Assembly (NCBI GenBank): GCA_026129185.1
Contig: JAHCIO010000025.1
Span: forward strand, 4,130 to 68,129
Source of the DNA: Promineifilum sp019695075
Lineage (GTDB): Bacteria; Chloroflexota; Anaerolineae; Promineifilales; Promineifilaceae
Reading direction: 5' to 3'
Length of the DNA: 64,000 nt
This document shows positions 1-6,655 of the stretch, in pieces (positions within the stretch are counted from its first letter, which is position 1; each line of letters begins with the position of its first letter). Under the pieces are notes generated by a model. It was not told where the DNA came from, did not search any database, and saw only the letters and a list, made by a program, of their open reading frames with translations. The translations under genes and the position numbers were made by a program.

Positions 1-1
1 G

Positions 2-403
2 CCGCCCGCCCACCAGGTTTACCTACCGCTGGGCGTTGGCAACCACGTCGATCACCTGGCCACGCGCCGCGCCGCCGAGCGGGTCTTCGCCGCGCCGCGC
101 TACTACGAGGACTACCCCTACACCGCCCGGCCGGGGGCGCTGACCGAGGCGCTGCCGCCGGAGACACGCGCCGCCTGGTCGGCGGCGACGGTCTGGCTGG
201 ACGAGGCCGCGCTGGCCGCCAAGACGGCCGCCGTGGGGGCCTACGCCTCGCAGCTCAGCTCCTTCTTCGCCAACGCCGACGACCTGGCCGCCCAACTGCG
301 GGCCGACGGCCGCCGCGCTCTGGCCGACGCCCTGGCCGACGGCGACACCGCCCCCGCCTGGGCCGTCGCCGCCGAACGCCTCTGGGCCGCCCCTTCGTCT
401 TAG
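2..403 (+). CDS. PIG-L (LmbE-like) deacetylase, C-terminal part
   Basis: The window opens inside this gene; 133 codons run in frame 2 to a TAG at 401-403. Near the start the protein reads PLGVGNHVDH, the metal-site HxDH signature of the PIG-L/LmbE zinc deacetylase family, followed by YYEDYPYT, which is also typical of these proteins. Family members remove acetyl groups from N-acetylglucosamine-type sugars; the substrate here cannot be told. The N-terminal half, with the PHPDD-type metal motif, lies outside the window. The gene ends at a strong hairpin at 402-433. Confidence 0.75.
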   Translation, partial: PPAHQVYLPLGVGNHVDHLATRRAAERVFAAPRYYEDYPYTARPGALTEALPPETRAAWSAATVWLDEAALAAKTAAVGAYASQLSSFFANADDLAAQLRADGRRALADALADGDTAPAWAVAAERLWAAPSS

Positions 404-435
404 TGCCTGGCACTTTCCGAAGTGCCAGGCACTTT
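402..435 (+). terminator. Perfect 14-bp hairpin after the deacetylase gene
   Basis: Bases 402-415 pair perfectly with 420-433 around a TCCG loop, and TTTCTT follows. The left arm starts inside the stop codon. Each arm is itself a near-palindrome (AGTGCC-N-GGCACT). Probably a rho-independent terminator. Confidence 0.6.
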
Positions 436-471
436 CTTGCACCCCCGACTGAAGAAGGCGCGACACCCCCC

Positions 472-582
472 TGTCCTACTGTCCACTGCCCTACTGTCCA
501 CTGCCCTACTGTCCTACTGTCCTACTGTCCACTGTCCACTGCCCACTGTCCTACTGTCCACTGTCCACTGTCCCACTGCCCA
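472..582. repeat. Low-complexity repeat, family A (CTACTGTCCACTGC type)
   Basis: About 110 bp of degenerate short units such as TGTCCACTG and TGTCCTACTG. The same word family, in either orientation, fills spacers at 14161-14280, 23205-23286, 40411-40526 and 42655-42819. There are no conserved-length repeats with unique spacers, so it is not CRISPR. With the hairpin at 402 and the promoter at 599 it accounts for the whole 404-698 spacer. Confidence 0.8.
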
Positions 583-598
583 TTCACGCGAAATTCAT

Positions 599-628
599 TT
601 GGGAAATCACCCCCCGCGGCCCTATAAT
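599..628 (+). promoter_or_regulatory. Promoter of the kinase cluster
   Basis: TTGGGA at 599-604 and a consensus TATAAT at 623-628 are 18 nt apart. They lie about 70 nt upstream of the kinase start and just after the repeat block. Confidence 0.6.
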
Positions 629-698
629 GGTAGGGCGTCGGCAAGCGACACCACAAATGCGACTGTACCGGTAGGCGACGCCGGTTAGGATCACAACT

Positions 699-2663
699 AT
701 GGAATTCGGCACGCGAGAGATGCCGCCCAGGAAGGGCAGCGACAGCAAGCCCCTCGGCCGGCACGACGCCAACGGCCCCCAGTCGGGCGAAGTGCTCCAG
801 GGGCGCTACATGATCCTCGGCTCTTTGGGCGTCGGCGGCTTCAGTTCCGTCTATCGGGCGCGCGACCTGCGCTTCCCCTCGGTCACGCGCCTGTGCGCCG
901 TCAAGGAGATGGTCATCAGCACGGTTGACCCGGAGATGCGCGAGTTGACGATCAAGTCCTTCGAGCGCGAGGCCGGGATGCTGGCCACGCTCAATCATCC
1001 GGCCATCCCCGACATCTACGACTACTTCACCGACGGCAACCGCAGCTACCTGGTGCTGGAATTCGTGCCCGGCCAGAACTTGCAGCAGTGGCTCGACGAG
1101 ACGGACGAGTACCTCGACGAGCAGAAAGCGCTTGACTGGGCGCTCCAGGTCTGCGACGCCCTGGCCTACCTCCACAGCCAGAAGCCGCAACCGGTCATCT
1201 TCCGCGACCTGAAGCCGTCGAACATCATGCTCGACCCCTACAACCACATTCGCCTCATCGACTTCGGCATCGCCAAGCTATTCGAGGCCAACGAGGACAA
1301 GGGCACGATGATCGGCACGGCCGGCTACACGCCGCCGGAGCAATATCGCGGCGAGGCCTCGCCGGCCGTCGATGTCTACGGCCTGGGGGCGACCCTCCAC
1401 CATCTGCTGACCCGCCAGGACCCACGCCAGGAGACGCCCTTCACCTTCAACGAGCGCCCCATCCGCGCCGCCAATCCGGCCATCTCGCGCGCCTTCGAAG
1501 CCATCATCATGCGCTGCCTGGCCTACGACCCCAAGGATCGCTTCCCGGACGCCATGGCCCTGCGCGAGTCGCTGCTGGTACTGTCGCAGGGCGACGGCGA
1601 CGACACCGACCTCGACCAGCGTCTTGGCCTGAAGGAGAGCACCCTGGCTTTCGACCGCGAGGACGCGGGCGCGCCCACGGCGACGCTGCGCGCCGGCCTG
1701 AGCCGGGTCAAGCCGCTGTGGGTCTTCCGCTGCGAAGACGAAATCCGCTCGCGCCCGGCCGTGGGCAAGGGCATCGTCTTCGTGGGCGCCTACGACAACA
1801 ACCTCTACGCCCTGACGGCCGACAAAGGCGACTTCCTGTGGAAGTTCCCCACCGGCGGCGGCATCGGCGGCGCGCCCGTCGTGTCCGAGGACGCGGTGCT
1901 CGTCGGCTCATCCGACCACTCGCTCTACTCGCTGCAATTGCGCAAGGGGCGGCTCAACTGGCAGTTCCAGGCCGAGGGGCCGATCTACTCCACGCCGGCG
2001 GCGCGCTTCGACCATGCCTTCTTTGGCGCCGACGACGGCTACTTCTACGTCGTCAACGCCATGCGCGGGCAGCTGCACTGGAAGACCAACGTCTACAGCC
2101 CGGTGCGCTCGACGCCGTGGGTGTCCGATGAATTGGTCTACTTCGGTACGGAAGGCGGGCAAGTCCTGGGGCTGGAACTGGGCGCGGGCAAGCCCAAGTG
2201 GCAGACCAAGGCCCAGCGCGCCGTCACCTCTTCGCCCAAGGTGGCCGACGACATCCTCTACGTCGGCTCGGTCGATGGCACGGTCTACGCCATCGACGCC
2301 AGTTCCGGCTGGCCCATCTGGCGCTACCAGACCGGCGGCCCAATCCTGGCCACGCCGACGCTCTATCAGGGGATGCTCTTCATCGGCTCGTCCGACGGCC
2401 ACCTCTACGCCATCGACATGGCCAGCGGCCGGCCCGTTTGGAACTACCACACCAACGGCCAGGTCGTCTCCGCGCCGGCCGTGTGGGGCAACACCGTCTA
2501 CTTCGGCTCGACCGATGGCGGCCTCTACGGCGTCAGCCTGCGCCGGGGGGCGTTGCAGTGGCGCTTCGACACCGGCAGCGCCATCATCGGCTCGCCGACC
2601 ATCGTCAACGGCGTCATCTACTTCGGCGCCGCCGACCACACTCTCTACGCTCTACCCACTTGA
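699..2663 (+). CDS. Ser/Thr protein kinase fused to an eight-repeat PQQ-type beta-propeller
   Basis: This is a 654-aa Hanks-type kinase with a C-terminal sensor-like propeller. The Gly-rich loop is at residues 41-47 (GSLGVGG), the lysine is K69 (AVKE), the catalytic loop is FRDLKPSN with D170 and N175 (Phe replaces the usual His of HRD), DFG is at 188-190, and GTAGYTPPEQ is in the activation segment. From about residue 335 to the end there are eight 40-residue repeats of the W-x-F ... G-s-xDgxlYAld type, enough for a complete eight-bladed propeller. No transmembrane segment separates kinase and propeller, so the whole protein should be cytoplasmic, unlike the usual membrane-spanning PASTA or PQQ kinases. 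It leads a plus-strand run with a PP2C phosphatase 6 nt downstream, its likely antagonist. ATG 723 is an alternative start. Confidence 0.93.
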   Translation: MEFGTREMPPRKGSDSKPLGRHDANGPQSGEVLQGRYMILGSLGVGGFSSVYRARDLRFPSVTRLCAVKEMVISTVDPEMRELTIKSFEREAGMLATLNHPAIPDIYDYFTDGNRSYLVLEFVPGQNLQQWLDETDEYLDEQKALDWALQVCDALAYLHSQKPQPVIFRDLKPSNIMLDPYNHIRLIDFGIAKLFEANEDKGTMIGTAGYTPPEQYRGEASPAVDVYGLGATLHHLLTRQDPRQETPFTFNERPIRAANPAISRAFEAIIMRCLAYDPKDRFPDAMALRESLLVLSQGDGDDTDLDQRLGLKESTLAFDREDAGAPTATLRAGLSRVKPLWVFRCEDEIRSRPAVGKGIVFVGAYDNNLYALTADKGDFLWKFPTGGGIGGAPVVSEDAVLVGSSDHSLYSLQLRKGRLNWQFQAEGPIYSTPAARFDHAFFGADDGYFYVVNAMRGQLHWKTNVYSPVRSTPWVSDELVYFGTEGGQVLGLELGAGKPKWQTKAQRAVTSSPKVADDILYVGSVDGTVYAIDASSGWPIWRYQTGGPILATPTLYQGMLFIGSSDGHLYAIDMASGRPVWNYHTNGQVVSAPAVWGNTVYFGSTDGGLYGVSLRRGALQWRFDTGSAIIGSPTIVNGVIYFGAADHTLYALPT

Positions 2664-2669
2664 GCCAAC

Positions 2670-3452
2670 ATGACTGCACTCCCGCCCCGCCTCGAAAGTG
2701 GCTACTGCTGCGAAACCGGCCCCTTCCGCGACCGCAACGAAGACGCCTGCCTGACGCTGACGACTGAGTTCGGCGGTCACTTTGACATGGAGCCGCTGGG
2801 CCTATACGTCGTCGCTGACGGCATGGGCGGCCACGACGCCGGCCACGTGGCCAGCGACACGGCCGCGCGCGTCTTCGCCGACTACGTTCTGGCCAAGCTC
2901 TACCTGCCCCTGCTGCTGCGCCACCCCATGCCACGCGAAGCCCACGTGCTCGACCTGCTGGAGCGCGGCGTCTTTGCCGCCCACGAGGCCATCCTGAAGC
3001 GCAACGGCAACGGCGGCTCGACGCTGACGGCGGCGTTGGTGCTGGGGGCGCGCCTCCACGTGGCCCACGTCGGCGATTCGCGCGCCTACCTGGCCGACGC
3101 GGGCGGCCTGCGCCGGCTGACCGACGACCACTCCCTCGTCCGCCGCCTGCAAGACACCGGCCAGCTAACCGACGAAGACGCCCGCACCTACGAGTATCGC
3201 AACGTCCTGCTACAAGCGCTGGGCCAGGAGAGCGCCCTGTCGGCCGACACCTTCGCCCTCGACCTGCCGCCAGGCAGCACACTGCTGCTGTGCAGCGATG
3301 GGCTGAGCGCCGTCGTGCCGGACGCGGAGCTGGCCGCGCCGCTGGCCGCCGGCCGCGCCCAGGAGGCCGCCGAGCGGCTCGTCGCTCTGGCTCTGGTCCA
3401 CGGCAGCGAGGACAACGTCACCGCGGTGGTGGTGCGCGTTGGCCGGGAGTAG
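2670..3452 (+). CDS. PP2C-family Ser/Thr phosphatase
   Basis: This 260-aa protein is close to the size of bacterial Stp/PrpC phosphatases. The metal and phosphate motifs are in order: RNED (residues 22-25), VADGMGGH (48-55), GGSTLTAALV, VGDSRAYL, TDDHSLV, LLCSDGLS and SEDNVTAVVV. It should remove phosphate from Ser/Thr residues written by the kinase encoded immediately upstream (6-nt gap). No signal peptide or membrane segment is seen. The VWA gene follows after 39 nt. Confidence 0.93.
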   Translation: MTALPPRLESGYCCETGPFRDRNEDACLTLTTEFGGHFDMEPLGLYVVADGMGGHDAGHVASDTAARVFADYVLAKLYLPLLLRHPMPREAHVLDLLERGVFAAHEAILKRNGNGGSTLTAALVLGARLHVAHVGDSRAYLADAGGLRRLTDDHSLVRRLQDTGQLTDEDARTYEYRNVLLQALGQESALSADTFALDLPPGSTLLLCSDGLSAVVPDAELAAPLAAGRAQEAAERLVALALVHGSEDNVTAVVVRVGRE

Positions 3453-3491
3453 CCCGCCGATGGCCGCCCGCGCCGCTCTGGCCTCCCACCG

Positions 3492-4973
3492 ATGACCACG
3501 CAAGTGCCCGACCTCTATCGCACCCTCGGCGTCGGCCGCGACGCGACGACCGAGGCGATCGAGGCCGCCTATACCGGCTGGCAGGCGCGCCTGTCCGCCG
3601 GCGAGCCGATCTCCACCCAGGAATGGGAGCGCCTGCGCTATGCCCACGAGGTGCTCAGCAACCCCCAGCGCCGCAGCCTCTACGATTCGCTGGTGGCCGA
3701 GACGACCGTCTCCAGCCTCGACCTGTCAGTGGCCGTCAGCGCGGCGCGGCTGCCGCTGCTGGCCACGCCGCAGGTGGTCTACGCTCTGGTGCGGCTGGCC
3801 GCCCGCGAGACAACGGGCGAGCGGCGGCCATTGACCCTCGGCCTCGTCGTTGACCGCAGCACCTCCATGCGCGGCGAGCGGTTGGAGAAGGTCATGGCCG
3901 CGGCCGAGTTGCTGCTCGACCGCCTGGGGCCGGAGGACGCCCTGGCGCTGATCAGCTTCAGCGACCGGGCCGAGGTGGTGCTGCCCGCGGCTGTGTTGGG
4001 GACGGCCAACGGCCGTGACGACGCCCCTGCCTGGCGCGACCCGCGCCGCCAGTTGCGCAGCCTGGCCGCTTCCGGCGGCACGGAGATCTATCAGGGCCTG
4101 CGCGCCGGGCTGGACGAGGTTTCGCGGCTGGCCAACGGCGGGCGCATCGCCCACCTCATCCTGCTGACCGACGGCCACACCTACGGCGACGCCGACCACT
4201 GCCTGCGCCTGGCCCGCGACGCCGCCGCGCGGGGCATCGGCATCACCGCCTTCGGCATCGGCGCCGACTGGAACGACGCCTTCCTCGACGCACTGGTGGC
4301 CCCCTCCGGCGGGCAATCCCACTACGCCGCCGCGCCGGGCGACATCCTGACCCATCTGGAGGCGCGGCTGGCCGGGCTGGGCGACATCTACGCCCACGAC
4401 GTGCGCCTGCGGGCGGGCTGGCCGGCCCAGCTATCGCTGCGCGCCGGCTTTCGGCTGGCCCCCTTCCCGCAGCCGCTGGCGCTGGAGGCCGATCCCATTC
4501 CCCTGGGCGACCTGGAGGGGCGCGCGCCGCTGACGCTGCTGCTGGAGTTCGCCGTCGCCCCGCAGACGATGGCCACCCGCTTCCGCCTGCCCGTTGAGGT
4601 GCGCTACCGGCGACCCGGCGGCGGCGAGGAGTCGCTCGGCCGCGCGGCCCAACTGCTCGTCCAGAGCGACACGACCGGCGACGAAGCCCCGACGGCGTCG
4701 CTCATCGAGGCCGCCCGGCGGCTGAACCTCTACCGCATGCAGGAGCGGGCCTGGGAGGAGGCGCAGTCGGGCCGGCTGGACACGGCCGCGGCGCGGATGC
4801 GTCGCCTGACCGACCGCTATCTGGAGACGGGCGACCTGAAGCTGGCCCAGCAGGCGCAATTGGAGGCGCAACGCCTGGGCCGCCTGGGGACGATGTCGCT
4901 GGAGGGGCGCAAAGTGCTCAAGTATGGCACGCGCTTGCTGTTGGGGCAGTTGCCGCGGGAGCCGGAGTCATGA
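3492..4973 (+). CDS. VWA-domain protein with an N-terminal J-like domain
   Basis: This is a 493-aa cytoplasmic protein. Residues about 6-66 look like a DnaJ J-domain (LYRTLGVGRDAT at the front, then AHEVLSNPQRRSLYD), but the HPD tripeptide that activates Hsp70 is missing: the loop reads ARLSAGEPIS. A von Willebrand A domain follows with an intact MIDAS: D121-R-S-T-S, the Thr in GGTEIYQGL and the Asp in LLTDGHTYGD. The C-terminal part resembles the beta-sandwich and helical tail of VWA stress proteins. Its place between a kinase/phosphatase pair and an FHA gene suggests a metal-dependent adhesion or scaffold partner. The stop overlaps the next start by 4 nt (ATGA). Confidence 0.85.
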   Translation: MTTQVPDLYRTLGVGRDATTEAIEAAYTGWQARLSAGEPISTQEWERLRYAHEVLSNPQRRSLYDSLVAETTVSSLDLSVAVSAARLPLLATPQVVYALVRLAARETTGERRPLTLGLVVDRSTSMRGERLEKVMAAAELLLDRLGPEDALALISFSDRAEVVLPAAVLGTANGRDDAPAWRDPRRQLRSLAASGGTEIYQGLRAGLDEVSRLANGGRIAHLILLTDGHTYGDADHCLRLARDAAARGIGITAFGIGADWNDAFLDALVAPSGGQSHYAAAPGDILTHLEARLAGLGDIYAHDVRLRAGWPAQLSLRAGFRLAPFPQPLALEADPIPLGDLEGRAPLTLLLEFAVAPQTMATRFRLPVEVRYRRPGGGEESLGRAAQLLVQSDTTGDEAPTASLIEAARRLNLYRMQERAWEEAQSGRLDTAAARMRRLTDRYLETGDLKLAQQAQLEAQRLGRLGTMSLEGRKVLKYGTRLLLGQLPREPES

Positions 4974-5476
4974 TCGCCTGCCCGGAATGTGGCGCGGAAC
5001 ACCTGCCGGGAACGCTGTTCTGCGACCAGTGCGGCGCGGCCATTCACCCGGCGGCGCAAGCCCACGTGGCCCGCACGGCGCGCCCGCAGCTGCCGGCCGC
5101 GCCCGCCCGCCGCCGGCCAGAGACGCTGCCCCCGCCGCCCGGCGAGGCCCAGCCGGAGTTGCGCGTCGCCGTCCCCCACCGCCACCGCGACCTGACCATC
5201 CGCGCCGCCGTCATCCAGATCGGCCGGGCCGACCCCGACGCCGACTTCCGCCCCGAACTCGACCTGACCCCCTTCGATGGCCTGGAGCGCGGCGTCTCGC
5301 GCCGCCACGCGACCATCCAGTGGGCCGAGGGCGGCTTTGTGCTCATCGACCAGCACAGCAGCAACGGCACGTGGCTGGAGGGCGTCCGCCTGGTGGCCGG
5401 CTACGCCTATCAGCTGCCGCCGCAGGCCACCGTGCGCTTTGGCGACCTGGTGGTACAACTGGCCACAAGCGATTAA
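4970..5476 (+). CDS. Zinc-ribbon FHA-domain protein
   Basis: The 168-aa protein starts with a zinc ribbon (C4-x2-C7 ... C18-x2-C21). After a Pro/Ala-rich linker comes a forkhead-associated domain at about residues 60-165 with the phosphothreonine-binding features IGRAD, GVSRRHATI and SSNGTWLEG. FHA domains bind phosphothreonine peptides, so this is a probable reader of marks made by the kinase at 699. Its ATG lies inside the VWA stop region (ATGA overlap), which suggests translational coupling. Confidence 0.9.
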   Translation: MIACPECGAEHLPGTLFCDQCGAAIHPAAQAHVARTARPQLPAAPARRRPETLPPPPGEAQPELRVAVPHRHRDLTIRAAVIQIGRADPDADFRPELDLTPFDGLERGVSRRHATIQWAEGGFVLIDQHSSNGTWLEGVRLVAGYAYQLPPQATVRFGDLVVQLATSD

Positions 5477-5494
5477 ACTGGAGAGCGAGAGCGT

Positions 5495-5737
5495 ATGAGA
5501 CTGTCGGCCATCATTCAGATGTTAGAAGAAGACCCCATTTTGGGCGAACTGGACGGCCGGCCCGATGCCGCGGCCCACTTCCTGACCGTCCACAACCCGC
5601 GCCGCCGCGACGGCCGCGCCGTGCCCCTTTTCGAGGCCAACGTCGAGACGGTGCTCATCGCCTGGCACCGCATCGCCACCGTCCAACTGCTGCCCCAGGC
5701 CGAGGTCGAGAAGGCCATCGGCTTTGTGCGCGAGTGA
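5495..5737 (+). CDS. Small conserved-looking protein of unknown function
   Basis: This 80-aa ORF has a good Shine-Dalgarno (GGAGAG) and the same codon style as its neighbours. It contains a stretch rich in beta-type residues (HFLTVHNPRR, then VPLFEANVETVLIAWHRI). No signal peptide, membrane segment or Cys motif is seen, and I do not recognise the family. It sits between the FHA gene and the response regulator (9 nt to the latter), so it may belong to the same transcript. Confidence 0.65.
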   Translation: MRLSAIIQMLEEDPILGELDGRPDAAAHFLTVHNPRRRDGRAVPLFEANVETVLIAWHRIATVQLLPQAEVEKAIGFVRE

Positions 5738-5746
5738 GGCTGTCCC

Positions 5747-6481
5747 ATGGTCGAGCAAGTCCCTGAGAATCTGGAATCCACCGGCCCGCAACTCATCCTC
5801 ATCGTCGATGACGAGCTACGCATGCGCCGCTTCATCCGCATGAACATGGAACTGGAGGGCTATCAGGTCATCGAGGCCGAGAACGGCATCCACGCCCTGG
5901 ATCAGATTCGCCAGTTCAACCCCGACCTGGTGGTCATGGACGTGATGATGCCGGAGATGGACGGCTTCGAGACGCTCAAGCTGTTGCGCGAGATCTCGAC
6001 CGTGCCCGTCATCCTGCTGACCGTGCGCGACGAAGAGGAGGACATCACCCGCGGCCTGGCCCTGGGGGCCGACGATTACGTGACCAAGCCCTTCAGCCCG
6101 CGCGTGTTGACCAGCCGGGTGGCGGCCGTGCTGCGCCGCGCCCACTGGCCCGCGCCGCCGCCGCGCACCGTCCTGCGCATCGACGACCGTTTGTCGGTGG
6201 ACTTCAACCGCCATCAGGTCATCGTTAACGGCGAGCGCATCGACCTGCGGCCGACCGAGTACCGCTTGCTGAACCACCTCATCCAGAATGCCGGTTGGGT
6301 CGTGCCCCACGACACCCTGCTGGCTAAGGTCTGGGGCTACGAATACCGCGAAGAAACCCACTACCTCCGCCTCTACATCAACTATCTGCGCAAGAAGATC
6401 GAGGAAGACCCGGCCAACCCGCACTACATCCTGACCGAGCGCGGCGTCGGCTATCGCTTCATCGATTTCAAGAAAGACTAA
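5747..6481 (+). CDS. OmpR/PhoB-type response regulator
   Basis: This is a 244-aa two-domain regulator. The receiver domain has acidic pocket D21-D22, phosphoacceptor D65 (VVMDVMMPEMDGF), T92 and K114 (VTKPFS). The C-terminal winged helix is OmpR-like (RPTEYRLLNHLIQNAG, then LRLYINYLRKKIE and TERGVGYRF). No histidine kinase gene is adjacent. It ends the phospho-signalling run, so cross-regulation by the Ser/Thr kinase is possible but unproven. The nearest kinase in the window is the soluble PAS kinase at 26395-27501. Confidence 0.92.
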   Translation: MVEQVPENLESTGPQLILIVDDELRMRRFIRMNMELEGYQVIEAENGIHALDQIRQFNPDLVVMDVMMPEMDGFETLKLLREISTVPVILLTVRDEEEDITRGLALGADDYVTKPFSPRVLTSRVAAVLRRAHWPAPPPRTVLRIDDRLSVDFNRHQVIVNGERIDLRPTEYRLLNHLIQNAGWVVPHDTLLAKVWGYEYREETHYLRLYINYLRKKIEEDPANPHYILTERGVGYRFIDFKKD

Positions 6482-6530
6482 ACCGGGACTTTTCGCTTGT
6501 CGCGCCCCTGTTTTTTCGTCCCGTTGGCGC

Positions 6531-6536
6531 TATAAT
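6531..6536 (+). promoter_or_regulatory. Consensus -10 box before the RelA/SpoT gene
   Basis: TATAAT stands 120 nt upstream of the start at 6656. No good -35 box is found at normal spacing (CTGTTT is the best). The 6482-6655 spacer shows nothing else. Confidence 0.4.
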
Positions 6537-6655
6537 GGCGGAATCGAAAGCGGGGCCACAACGCGCCGGCCGCGAATAGCTCGCCGCGCGGGGCCGCTGT
6601 AGCCGCTTGACCGGACAGAGCAGTACCGGGGCAGTCGGCGCACGTCAACATCGCT

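Noticed and set aside
472..582. CRISPR-like look of the repeat block
   Set aside because: Units are short, degenerate and of varying length, with no unique spacers and no cas genes near.
403..627. ORF reading through the repeat (PTVHCPTVHC-type protein)
   Set aside because: It is only a translation of the repeat words and has no RBS.
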